Shown piece by piece: positions 27,301-35,159 of a DNA stretch of 64,000 nt. Each line of letters opens with the position of its first letter. Within the stretch, counting starts at the first letter, position 1. The notes under the pieces are model-generated. The model was not told where the DNA came from. It searched no databases and was given only the letters and a program-made list of their open reading frames with translations. The stretch is taken from the NCBI GenBank assembly GCA_963712815.1, contig CAVQJL010000008.1, forward strand, positions 558,001-622,000, written 5' to 3'. A program made the position numbers and the translations under genes. Origin of the DNA: RPQJ01 sp963712815. Its GTDB lineage: Bacteria > Pseudomonadota > Gammaproteobacteria > Steroidobacterales > Steroidobacteraceae.

Positions 27301-27583
27301 TGATCCAGACGTGGTCGCGGTCTTTCCCCGCGACCGTGGCGAGGTCGGAACCGGTGATGCCGTGGAGGAAGACGACGTTGCCGAGCATCGCCGCGCGCGA
27401 TCGCGCCAGTCTTGACCGCGTCGCGAGGCGGCGCAGCACCTCGAGTTCGGCGGCATCGAAACCCTCGAGCTCCTGCTCGACGGTCGTGCTGCGCTTGCCG
27501 CGCACTGTGCCCTCGGCCAGCGCCTCCTCGAACCTGTCCCAGTCGGTCCCGTGGCGGCGTGAGCCGCCGGTTGCCTTGGCCAT
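24369..27583 (-). CDS. Lipase / M17N-like / CHAT protease fusion
   Basis: About 1070 residues. Residues 68-390 are an alpha/beta hydrolase of the PGAP1/LCAT type: oxyanion loop F-L-H-G-I-T-G-S, nucleophile elbow A-H-S-M-G-G (Ser183), with likely Asp349 (G-D-G-R-V-P) and His371. Residues 488-630 resemble the macro-like N-domain of M17 peptidases (G-A-I-D-E-R-L-D-G-W-I-G). The C-terminal part is a caspase-like CHAT domain: H-Y-A-G-H-G with His919 and F-A-N-A-C-F-S-G with Cys960. A stop follows at 24692, but the domain continues in the next frame to 24369 (V-P-N-Y-V-G-S-G-W-P-V-D-D). One C lost from the run at 24695-24698 would explain it. It is divergent from the zinc-protease operon. Confidence 0.87.
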
Positions 27584-27675
27584 GAGATTCGCCCCCGTGC
27601 CTGACCGCCCGTTCTCTCGATCGCCGATGCCGATCGGCGGTTTGTCCCGATCCTACTGGCGCCGCAGGCCCGTCA

Positions 27676-27697
27676 ATATCACCTGATCAGGTGATAT
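27676..27697. promoter_or_regulatory. Perfect 22-bp palindrome between divergent genes
   Basis: The half-site ATATCACCTGA is followed directly by its exact complement, centred on 27686/27687. It lies between the CHAT-fusion gene and the prodomain/zinc-protease operon. A TACTAT box at 27718-27723 could be a -10 element for the plus-strand operon, which puts the palindrome centre about 43 bases before its transcription start. On the other strand TTGACG overlaps its edge. A dimeric regulator controlling both units is likely; which one is unknown. Confidence 0.65.
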
Positions 27698-27774
27698 GCG
27701 CTGCGTTGCGCGAGTCCTACTATCCTAGCTCCGCACGGTCTGGACGTGCGCAGTCCGAACGAGGCATCGAGTCC

Positions 27775-28116
27775 TTGACAGAGCGAGCCGCACCCTCGGC
27801 CGCGAAGCGGGTCCGCATCGTCGCGACCCTCGAGCAGGGTGCAACCCACGATGAGTGCGTCGCCGCCGTCACGGCGGTCGGCGGCACCGTCGTAGCCTGC
27901 GACGCGCTCACCGTTACCGCGGACGTGCCCGGAGGTGCGATGGGACGGCTCGCGCTCGTGACGGGCGTGGCGGCCATCCGCGCCGGCGAGTCCTGGGACG
28001 TCCCGGGCCGACAGCCACCCGACGGTTCACCCGAGGTGCGCAAACGCCTGGAGCGACGTGAGCGCGGTGCCGGCGCCAGAAGATCCGGCACGCCACACGA
28101 ACCACAGGAGGACTGA
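27775..28116 (+). CDS. Small prodomain-like protein
   Basis: 113 residues if the TTG at 27775 is the start (GAGG ten bases upstream); the frame is open from 27691. Residues 13-65 have an alternating strand-helix pattern, R-I-V-A-T-L-E-Q-G-A-T, C-V-A-A-V-T-A-V-G-G-T-V-V and V-T-A-D-V-P-G-G-A-M-G-R-L-A, like inhibitor I9/protease-propeptide folds. The rest is basic and disordered-looking. The downstream zinc protease begins two bases after its stop, and its first 60 residues have a similar pattern. It may chaperone or inhibit that protease. That role is inferred. Confidence 0.6.
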   Translation: MTERAAPSAAKRVRIVATLEQGATHDECVAAVTAVGGTVVACDALTVTADVPGGAMGRLALVTGVAAIRAGESWDVPGRQPPDGSPEVRKRLERRERGAGARRSGTPHEPQED

Positions 28117-28118
28117 TC

Positions 28119-29624
28119 ATGGCCAAGGCCACCAAGGTCGGCGGGTTCCAGAACGTATTCATCGAGGTCACCGGGAGAGGCATGACCGGCATCGACGCGG
28201 CCTCCAGGGCCGTCGCGGCCGCGGGCGGGCGCATCACCCACGCGGTGCCGCCGTGCGTGGTGGTCGCGGCCGTGCCCTCGGAAAAGGCGAAGTCGATCGG
28301 CAAAACCGCGCGCCTGAAAATGACCACGACCACCAAGATCCCCGCCAGGACGATGAAGGGACGTCCGCACCTCGTGGCTGAGGCGATGACTGTCTGGAAC
28401 GGTCACCAGGATCCGGGTCGGATCTCGCGGTCGATGACCAATCGCTCGCTCGGAATGCGATTCGACGCCCCGGGACGAAAGCCGCCCGACCCGCCGCCCG
28501 ACATCGCGGCCCGCATCCGGCGACGCGAGACGGCGGCGTTCGGCACGCGGACGCTGCGCGGCGCCCGGGCGCCCGGGACGCCCAACCTGTCGATCCCGGT
28601 GCTGGTAGGGCGTATCGCGGTCGGCATCGTGTACGTGGACAGCACGGTGGCCCAGTACTCGATCACCAACAATGAGAAGCTCAAGGTCACGAGCGAGACC
28701 GTCGAGGGTCTCAACATGCTCTCGTCGTTCGAGCCGCGCGCCGGCATCCAGTGGTTCTACGACTTCCAGCGGCCGAAGATCTCACTGGGCGCGAGCCAGT
28801 TTCCAGCCGGCCGGGAGAACAGCTGGGAGGACAAGTGGCGCAATGCAGCGCTGGGCGAGTTGGGTTACACCGCGAGCCTCGCCGGCATGAACAAATACAT
28901 CGCCGATCTCAAGACGCGCTTCGCCGCGCAGCATGCGTATGCGCTGCTGGTGACCAAGTACCCGAAGGACTGGTTCGCGTACTACTGGGGCAACCACGTG
29001 GTCATGGACTTCCAGGTGGACGGCTGGGGCATCGACAACTTCAATCTCGTCGTGGCACATGAGACGGGCCACGTGTTCGGCTGCCCGGACGAATACACGA
29101 GCTCGGGCTGCAGCTGTACCAGCAAGGCTGGCCGCTACCAGATCGCGAACGGCAACTGCGAGAAGTGCGCCGCGCCGTTCGTGCCGTGCCTGATGTGCGC
29201 CAACACCCCGGCGGTGTGCGACTTCACGCGCGGACACCTCGGCTGGAATGAGCTTGCGGTGTTCTCGAAGGGCACCGCGACCTTGAAGGGCACGTGGACC
29301 TTCGACCTCGAGACCGGCAAGCTTGCGCCGCCGACCGGGGCGGACCTGTGGTGGCGTCAGGTGAACAGCACCACGCGCTACCTGGTGCCGCAGGGCGGGG
29401 CGATGCTCGCGCATCTCGGCAAGCCGAACTTCGAGGCCGTTTCGTCCCAGACGTTGGCGACCGCTGCGTACACTGCGACGCCGATCAATGGCAGCAACAA
29501 CGCGTCCAACAAGCTCACCGCGAATTCCGTCATCGCCGTGCGCACCAACGCCGGCCGCTACGCCAAGCTCAAGGTCGAGAGCTACGGATACAACCTCGGG
29601 ATCCGCTGGGTGACCTACGGCTGA
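28119..29624 (+). CDS. Metzincin-like zinc metalloprotease
   Basis: 501 residues; AGGAGG precedes the ATG. An I9-like N-terminal segment (12-60) is followed by a Pro-rich linker and a catalytic domain from about 155. The zinc motif is A-H-E-T-G-H-V-F-G-C-P-D-E at 313-325: His314, Glu315 and His318, with Gly321 and Asp324 in metzincin-like spacing. A Cys-rich insert follows (S-G-C-S-C-T, N-C-E-K-C, V-P-C-L-M-C-A-N), where Met359 may be the Met-turn, then F-T-R-G-H-L-G-W. The last 120 residues are beta-rich. No signal peptide is seen, so the site of action is uncertain. The gene is coupled to the upstream prodomain-like gene and divergent from the lipase/CHAT gene. Confidence 0.77.
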   Translation: MAKATKVGGFQNVFIEVTGRGMTGIDAASRAVAAAGGRITHAVPPCVVVAAVPSEKAKSIGKTARLKMTTTTKIPARTMKGRPHLVAEAMTVWNGHQDPGRISRSMTNRSLGMRFDAPGRKPPDPPPDIAARIRRRETAAFGTRTLRGARAPGTPNLSIPVLVGRIAVGIVYVDSTVAQYSITNNEKLKVTSETVEGLNMLSSFEPRAGIQWFYDFQRPKISLGASQFPAGRENSWEDKWRNAALGELGYTASLAGMNKYIADLKTRFAAQHAYALLVTKYPKDWFAYYWGNHVVMDFQVDGWGIDNFNLVVAHETGHVFGCPDEYTSSGCSCTSKAGRYQIANGNCEKCAAPFVPCLMCANTPAVCDFTRGHLGWNELAVFSKGTATLKGTWTFDLETGKLAPPTGADLWWRQVNSTTRYLVPQGGAMLAHLGKPNFEAVSSQTLATAAYTATPINGSNNASNKLTANSVIAVRTNAGRYAKLKVESYGYNLGIRWVTYG

Positions 29625-29688
29625 GCCGTCGCGGTTGGCGGGCAGGTTGACGCCCGCTGCGCCGTCGGTCGGATACCCCACCCGGCAC

Positions 29689-30423
29689 CTAGAGAGTACG
29701 CGGCCCGAGTGCGAGCAACTGCAGCAGCTCGCCCTGCGAATGCACGTCGCATTTCACGAAGACGTGGTGCAGGTGGGTCTTGGCCGTGTTGACCGAGATG
29801 TGCAGGCACTGCGAGGCGGCATCGAGCGACTCGCCCTCGAACAGCAGCAAAGTGAGGTCGGCCTCGGCGTCGCTCAGGCCGTAGAGCTCGCGCAGGATCC
29901 GCTTCGGAAAGTGCCGCCCACCGTGTGGTTCGTAGATCATGAGGACGTGCTGCGACGGCTGGGTCGAGGCGACGGAATCGCCGATCGCCCCGAGTGGACT
30001 CAGCAGCACGCGAAACGGCGGCCGCGCCGCGCCTGCGCTTACCCGCATCACGACGGACGGCTGTCCCGCGCCGCCGTCGGCGCGCTCGCGACCCAGCTGC
30101 AGGAAAGCCTCGAAGCGGGCCTGCGCGACCGGTTCACTGAAGCCGAGATGGCCGTCCACGATCGAAATGGCCTCGCATGCGTGCGCCGCGCGCAGAGCCG
30201 CGTCGTTGGCGTAGCGAACCGATCCATCCGCGTCGAAGATCACGACGCCGCGGTTGAGCTTGTCGAGCACGGCCTCGGCGGCATGCAAGGAATGCGGACG
30301 CGAGTGCAGCGAACCCCCGACGATCGTCGGGAGGTCCGGGCCCGGCTTCGCAGCGGCGCCGATCCTGCCGTCGGCGAGTTCCGGCCCGGCGCCATCTTCG
30401 ATCGATGGCTCGTTGCCGCCCAT
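29689..30423 (-). CDS. PAS-LuxR transcriptional regulator
   Basis: 244 residues with GGAGGG upstream of the ATG. Residues 50-160 form a PAS sensor (V-L-D-K-L-N-R-G-V-V-I-F-D-A-D-G-S-V-R-Y-A-N). The C-terminal 60 residues are a LuxR-type helix-turn-helix: L-Y-G-L-S-D-A-E-A-D-L-T-L-L-L-F-E-G, then I-S-V-N-T-A-K-T-H-L-H-H-V-F-V-K-C. No receiver or autoinducer domain is present. It converges on the zinc-protease gene, 65 bases away, and is the only dedicated regulator near the CHAT/protease module, so it is a candidate to bind the 22-bp palindrome. That link is not shown by sequence. Confidence 0.83.
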   Translation of the reverse strand: MGGNEPSIEDGAGPELADGRIGAAAKPGPDLPTIVGGSLHSRPHSLHAAEAVLDKLNRGVVIFDADGSVRYANDAALRAAHACEAISIVDGHLGFSEPVAQARFEAFLQLGRERADGGAGQPSVVMRVSAGAARPPFRVLLSPLGAIGDSVASTQPSQHVLMIYEPHGGRHFPKRILRELYGLSDAEADLTLLLFEGESLDAASQCLHISVNTAKTHLHHVFVKCDVHSQGELLQLLALGPRTL

Positions 30424-30597
30424 CCTTGCCCTCCCTGCGACCCACCCTGAACGGCCGGCCCCACAGTCTGCCGAACCTGCGACTTACCATAACCGGCATG
30501 GTGGGGCGCGTCCATCGCGCCTCGGCGGCGGCCTGCGCAGCGCGGCGCGCGCCGGTGACGCTCGCCGGCACGCGCGGCACCTGCCGCCGACGGCCCG

Positions 30598-31548
30598 TCA
30601 GGCGGCCGGCTCCTCCGTGATCGCGATCCAGGAGCTGTCCGGGTCGAAGCTCTGGATGGCCTCGACCGCCGAGGCAGTGTCTTCACCGAGATCCTTCTGG
30701 AAGACGACGCCGTCCTGGTTGATGATGAAGGTCTGCACGCCGCTCGATCCATAGTCCGCCGGCCAGGCGACGAGCGCGAAACCCTCGGTCAACAACCCGT
30801 CCTTGAAGTAGTCGCGTGCGCCGCCGTTTGCGTTCGGGCCCTGGGCGTAGAGCATCCGGTAGTAATAGCCGTGGTATGGGTTGCGCTCGCCCTCGACGCG
30901 CCGGTATCCCTCCGCAGCCGCGGCGGCGACGAACGGTCCGGCAGGGCTCTCGGGCTCGCCCTCCTCCGTTTCCCAGTACAGGCCGTTGCGCAGTCCTTCG
31001 TCGCTGATCAGCTTGAGCGCGTAGATGCCGGCGGGGTCGCCGTCGCGACCCTCGGAGGCGTACTCGAGCTGGGCCTCGACGAAGCCGCGGCACACGTCGA
31101 TGGCGCCGAGCTCGTTGGCGCCGACGCGCCGGTAGATCATCTCGTCGAGCCCCGCCTCGCCGTCGAAGTGCCAGCCGCCGTCGCGCTTCACGAGCGGGAT
31201 CGGCATCCGCCAGTCGTCCTCGCCCATCTCGAGGACCTTGCGATCGGCGCCGTCGTCGATCAGCGCATGCCCGGCTGCGTAGGTCTCGAGAAAGTCGGCG
31301 CGGTCGCTCGCGTCCTGCACGGCGTCGCCCGAATCCAGCAAATCCTCGCTGCCGGGCCCGAGCAGCGCCGCGACGCCGGCCATGTCGTTCTTCTGCAGCG
31401 CTGCGACCAGCGCGGCGACGGCTTCCTCGGGCGTCTTGAAGCCCGAGGCGGCGTCGGGCTGCTTCGCGCAGCCGGCCACGATTGCGAGTCCGAGGAGCAT
31501 GGCGATGACGCGCAACCAGGGCGCGCGCGGAGTGTTTGTCGTGTTCAT
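30598..31548 (-). CDS. DUF2950 lipoprotein
   Basis: 316 residues from the ATG at 31548, chosen because GGGAG is eight bases upstream; the ATG two codons earlier is too close. The signal ends in L-A-I-V-A-G-C, a lipobox. The mature protein matches DUF2950: F-K-T-P-E-E-A-V-A-A-L-V-A-A, W-R-M-P-I-P-L-V-K-R-D-G-G-W-H-F-D, G-F-V-E-A-Q-L-E-Y and N-P-Y-H-G-Y-Y-Y-R-M-L. It begins 19 bases after the DUF3300 gene, and the two families are often found side by side. They are envelope proteins of unknown function. Confidence 0.87.
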   Translation of the reverse strand: MNTTNTPRAPWLRVIAMLLGLAIVAGCAKQPDAASGFKTPEEAVAALVAALQKNDMAGVAALLGPGSEDLLDSGDAVQDASDRADFLETYAAGHALIDDGADRKVLEMGEDDWRMPIPLVKRDGGWHFDGEAGLDEMIYRRVGANELGAIDVCRGFVEAQLEYASEGRDGDPAGIYALKLISDEGLRNGLYWETEEGEPESPAGPFVAAAAAEGYRRVEGERNPYHGYYYRMLYAQGPNANGGARDYFKDGLLTEGFALVAWPADYGSSGVQTFIINQDGVVFQKDLGEDTASAVEAIQSFDPDSSWIAITEEPAA

Positions 31549-31566
31549 GTGCATGGCTCCCTTCGC

Positions 31567-33276
31567 TCAGCGCTTCTGCTTCTTCTTGCCGCCACCGCCA
31601 CCGGCGCCCTTGCTGCGGGCGCCTTGCGGCAGGCTCTGCTTGCCGCGCTGGCTCGCCGCCATGTCCTTCTTGCCGCTTTTCGCACCGGACATGGCCGTGC
31701 CGCCTCTGCCGCCCGACGGCGCGGGCCGCTGTGCGGGCATGGGCTTCGGGGCCGCCGATCGGTCGGCGGTTTGGGGCCGCGTTGCCGGCTTGACGCCCGT
31801 CATCGGCTTTGCGTGGCCACGATCGCCCGTGCCCTTGGCCGGCTTAGGCACGTCACGGGTGGCCGGCGTGGGGCGTTGCACGTCGCGCGTCGCCGGCGTC
31901 GGCTTGGCGCGGTCACCCTTCGCGCCGGCGTAGCTGCCCTGCACTTTCGGGGGCGCCTTGGCCTTGGGTACGTCGCGGCTCGCGGGTCGCGCCTTGGAAG
32001 GGTTCGAGTAGCCGGGCTGCGCGTTCGCAATGCGGTCCTTCGCGTCCGTGGAGCCGCCCGGCTTGGCACCGGCGTAGCCGCTCTGGCCCTTCCAGTTGCC
32101 GGCGGTCGCATTTGACGACGGGCGCCTCGCGTCGGCCGGCATCGCACGCGGCTGCCGCTTGTTCAGTTCGTTGAGTTCCGGCCGATTCGGCCGCGCAGCC
32201 GAGATCGGGCTGCTCACATTCCTCGATTTTTTGTAGCCGCCGGCGCCCGGCTTGCTGTCGTAGCGGTCCCAGTAATTGTTGCCCGGCCGGTTTCCACCGG
32301 TGTTGATGACGATGTTGCCGCTGTTGTTGAAGCCGCTGTTGTAGCCAGGCGGACGGTTGTAGCCGTTGCTGGGGTAGTAGCCGCCGCCGTACGAGGGCCG
32401 ATACGGATAGGGCGGGTAGTACGGCATACCGCCGTAACCGTAGTTCGGATAGTAGTAGTCGTATTTGTTCTTGTGATGGTCGTCGTCATCGAACAGCTCG
32501 TTGACGAGGATGCCCGCGCCGAAGGCGAGCACTCCGGTCGTGACCATCGCGCCGGTCGAGTGGCCGCTCTTTTCCTCCGTGACCGTGGTGGTCGTGGCCG
32601 GCGTGGTCGAAGCGGGAGCCGGCGCATACGCCGCGACGGGGTCGTACTGCGGGACGTAGACGACCTCGGGCTGCGCCGGCTTGAGCACGACGACTTCCTG
32701 ACCCTCCTGCACCTCGGTCTCGACCTTCATCTGCTCAGAGCTCTGCAGGTTGCCGACGTCCACCGCCTGCTTGCGCAGGCGCTGCACGGCGCCGAGCACG
32801 CCGGCCTGGTCGGCGACGAAGGCCTCGCCCAGTTCGCTCGTCCACTCGAGCTCGAGGCACATCATGTCCACGGTCTCGGGGAACTGGACCAGCGCGCGGA
32901 TCGGCGGCGTGAATCCGACGGCAGCCGCGGCGTCATCGAGCGCCGAGCCCTTGAGCGCGCCGTTCTGGAGCAGCCAGTTACCCGCGTCAAGCACTTCCTG
33001 CGGATTCGTGGCCGCGATCAGCATCTGCGACAGCACGGGATCCGGGTAAAGGGCGACCGGCGCGAGAAGTTCCTCGAGCGCCTCGGGCGTCCAGGTCCGG
33101 GTCACTTCGGCTGCCGTCACTGGGGCGGCTGGCGCTGCGGCAGGTGCCGCGTCCGGGGTAGCGGCCGGGGCCTGTCCTTGCGGCGGCTCCTTTGAGCCGC
33201 ATCCGGACAGCGCGGCGGAGGCGCCGAGCACGGCACAGAGCGCTAGGGATCGTAGATCCGCGGGGTGGCGTTTCAT
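31567..33276 (-). CDS. DUF3300 lipoprotein with long disordered tail
   Basis: 569 residues from the ATG at 33276 (GGGGGAG upstream). The signal peptide ends in A-A-L-S-G-C. The DUF3300 domain covers about 55-200: L-L-A-P-V-A-L-Y-P-D-P-V-L-S-Q-M-L-I-A-A-T, W-L-L-Q-N-G-A, L-V-Q-F-P-E-T-V-D-M-M. A possible helix near 240 is followed by an Asp/His cluster and a Tyr/Gly/Asn-rich segment. The last 200 residues are Lys/Pro/Ala-rich, with the motif P-A-T-R-D-V repeated, and very basic at the end, perhaps for cell-wall or nucleic-acid contact. It is followed by its usual partner DUF2950. Confidence 0.86.
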   Translation of the reverse strand: MKRHPADLRSLALCAVLGASAALSGCGSKEPPQGQAPAATPDAAPAAAPAAPVTAAEVTRTWTPEALEELLAPVALYPDPVLSQMLIAATNPQEVLDAGNWLLQNGALKGSALDDAAAAVGFTPPIRALVQFPETVDMMCLELEWTSELGEAFVADQAGVLGAVQRLRKQAVDVGNLQSSEQMKVETEVQEGQEVVVLKPAQPEVVYVPQYDPVAAYAPAPASTTPATTTTVTEEKSGHSTGAMVTTGVLAFGAGILVNELFDDDDHHKNKYDYYYPNYGYGGMPYYPPYPYRPSYGGGYYPSNGYNRPPGYNSGFNNSGNIVINTGGNRPGNNYWDRYDSKPGAGGYKKSRNVSSPISAARPNRPELNELNKRQPRAMPADARRPSSNATAGNWKGQSGYAGAKPGGSTDAKDRIANAQPGYSNPSKARPASRDVPKAKAPPKVQGSYAGAKGDRAKPTPATRDVQRPTPATRDVPKPAKGTGDRGHAKPMTGVKPATRPQTADRSAAPKPMPAQRPAPSGGRGGTAMSGAKSGKKDMAASQRGKQSLPQGARSKGAGGGGGKKKQKR

Positions 33277-33532
33277 TGAGTTCTCCCCCGCGCCCTGCGC
33301 GGGAATTCGGACAAAAGCCAGCACGGCCGTGAACCGGTCGCGAGCAAACGCGACAGCAGACGGCGCGACCCAGAACCACCCCGGCACGAATCTAGCACGG
33401 CCCGATGTACGAGCAAGATGAAAACTCGTCTGGCGGCAACCACAGCGGCTGTTCTGTTCTCGCCGGGTGTGCGGTCTTTCTCCCTCCGTCCGCCCAGTAA
33501 ATATGCCTCAATGCAGTGCGCACCCGAGATCG

Positions 33533-33553
33533 TACGCACCAGTATAGTGCGTC
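33533..33553 (+). promoter_or_regulatory. NtrC-like binding site upstream of glnA
   Basis: ACGCAC (33534-33539) and GTGCGT (33547-33552) form an inverted repeat with a 7-base spacer, giving the NtrC-type core GCACCA-N-TATAGTGC. It lies about 100 bases before the start predicted by the sigma-54 element, a normal distance for an NtrC enhancer. A second half-site pair, GTGCGCAC, lies at 33516-33523. ntrB and ntrC are 2-3 kb downstream. Confidence 0.6.
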
Positions 33554-33615
33554 ATGGTCCCCCATTATCATCACCCGCCTCTGTATTTCCTCGCGATTGC
33601 GCCAATCCAGTGCGC

Positions 33616-33631
33616 TGGCATACTACGTGCA
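33616..33631 (+). promoter_or_regulatory. Sigma-54 promoter of glnA
   Basis: TGGCATACTACGTGCA has GG at -24 and GC at -12 separated by exactly 10 bases, the defining spacing of RpoN promoters, with TGGCA and TGCA matching the consensus. Transcription would begin near 33642, about 78 bases before the glnA start. The NtrC-like site upstream supports nitrogen-controlled activation. Confidence 0.7.
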
Positions 33632-33719
33632 TTCCTTTGGGTCCCGGTTACCCGCCTCCAGGGCCGTCGCGGCGAGCGGCCCGGGGCACCCCAATTCGCT
33701 GCATCCGTAAGGAGATCCC

Positions 33720-35132
33720 ATGACGACTGCTGCCGAAGTTCTGAAGCTGATCGAGGAAAAGGAAGTCAAGTTCGTGGACCTCCGCTTCACGGACACCAAG
33801 GGCAAGGAACAGCACGTGACCGTCCCGACCCGCGTCGTGGACGAAGCTTTCTTCGAGGATGGCAAGGGCTTCGACGGGTCTTCGATCGCCGGCTGGAAGG
33901 GCATCCAGGAGTCCGACATGATCCTGATGCCGGATCCCTCGACGGCGATCCTCGACCCGTTCTTCGAGGAGACCACCCTCAACCTGCGTTGCGACATCGT
34001 CGAGCCCTCGACCATGCAGGGCTACGAACGTTGCCCGCGCTCACTCGCCAAGCGAGCCGAGGCCTACCTCAAGTCCACCGGCATCGCCGATGCCTCGATC
34101 TGGGGCCCGGAGAACGAGTTCTTCATGTTCGACAACGTCCGCCACGGCAGCTCGATGAACGGCTGCTTCTACGAAGTGGACTCGATGCAGGGCTCGTGGA
34201 ATGCGGGCCGCAACATGGACGGCGGCAATCTCGGCCACCGGCCGGGCGTCAAGGGCGGCTACTTCCCCGTGCCGCCGGTGGACGCCTACCAGGACCTGCG
34301 CACTGCCATGTGCCTCGCGATGGAGGAGATGGGCCTGCTGGTCGAGGTGCACCACTCCGAGGTCGCCACGGGCGGCCAGGCCGAGATCAACGTGTCGGCC
34401 AACACCCTCACGAAGAAAGCCGACGAGGTGCAGATCCTCAAGTACGCCATTCACAACGTCGCGGCGAGCTACGGCAAGTCGGCCACCTTCATGCCCAAGC
34501 CGCTGGTAGGCGACAACGGCAACGGCATGCACGTCAACCAGTCGCTCTCTAAGGAAGGCAAGAACATCTTCGCGGGCGACAAGTACGGCGGACTCTCCGA
34601 GCTGGCCATCTACTACATCGGCGGCATCATCAAGCACGCCAAGGCGCTGAACGCGATCTCGAACGCCAGCACCAACAGCTACAAGCGCCTGGTGCCGGGT
34701 TTCGAGGCGCCGGTGATGCTCGCTTACTCCGCGCGCAATCGATCGGCCTCGATCCGCATCCCGCACGTCATCAATCCGAAGGGTCGCCGCATCGAGGTGC
34801 GCTTCCCCGACTCCACCGCAAACCCCTACCTGTGCTTCGCGGCGATGCTGATGGCGGGCCTCGACGGCATCCGGAACAAGATTCATCCGGGCGACCCGGC
34901 GGACAAGGACCTCTACGACCTCAAGCCGGAGGAGGCGAAGAACATCCCGACCGTCTGCCACTCGCTCGACATGGCGCTCGATGCGCTCGACAAGGACCGC
35001 GCCTTCCTCAAGGAGGGCGGCGTGTTTACCGACGACGTGATCGACGCCTACATCGGGCTGAAGATGCAGGAGGTCACCCGGCTGCGCATGTCCACGCACC
35101 CGGCCGAGCTCGAGCTGTACTACAGCGTCTGA
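33720..35132 (+). CDS. glnA: Glutamine synthetase, type I
   Basis: 470 residues after AAGGAGA. It makes glutamine from glutamate, ammonia and ATP, as a cytoplasmic dodecamer. Family motifs: F-V-D-L-R-F-T-D-T-K-G-K-E, F-D-G-S-S-I-A-G-W, W-G-P-E-N-E-F-F-M-F, E-V-A-T-G-G-Q-A-E-I-N, K-P-L-V-G-D-N-G-N-G-M-H-V-N-Q-S and R-N-R-S-A-S-I-R-I-P. Tyr399 in D-L-Y-D-L-K-P-E-E is the expected adenylylation site, so GlnE control is likely. Expression appears to be driven by the sigma-54 promoter and NtrC site upstream, with ntrBC following DUF4124 downstream. Confidence 0.97.
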   Translation: MTTAAEVLKLIEEKEVKFVDLRFTDTKGKEQHVTVPTRVVDEAFFEDGKGFDGSSIAGWKGIQESDMILMPDPSTAILDPFFEETTLNLRCDIVEPSTMQGYERCPRSLAKRAEAYLKSTGIADASIWGPENEFFMFDNVRHGSSMNGCFYEVDSMQGSWNAGRNMDGGNLGHRPGVKGGYFPVPPVDAYQDLRTAMCLAMEEMGLLVEVHHSEVATGGQAEINVSANTLTKKADEVQILKYAIHNVAASYGKSATFMPKPLVGDNGNGMHVNQSLSKEGKNIFAGDKYGGLSELAIYYIGGIIKHAKALNAISNASTNSYKRLVPGFEAPVMLAYSARNRSASIRIPHVINPKGRRIEVRFPDSTANPYLCFAAMLMAGLDGIRNKIHPGDPADKDLYDLKPEEAKNIPTVCHSLDMALDALDKDRAFLKEGGVFTDDVIDAYIGLKMQEVTRLRMSTHPAELELYYSV

Positions 35133-35159
35133 CCCGGTCCCGCGGGGCGGGTATTCGAT

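Noticed and set aside
24692..27583. Treating the 963-codon frame as the natural full CHAT protein
   Set aside because: It stops right after the catalytic Cys, and the missing end of the CHAT domain continues in the next frame across a C run.
27676..27697. Calling the palindrome a lux box
   Set aside because: It contains ACCTG and CAGGT but with much closer spacing than true lux boxes, and no autoinducer-binding LuxR protein is nearby.
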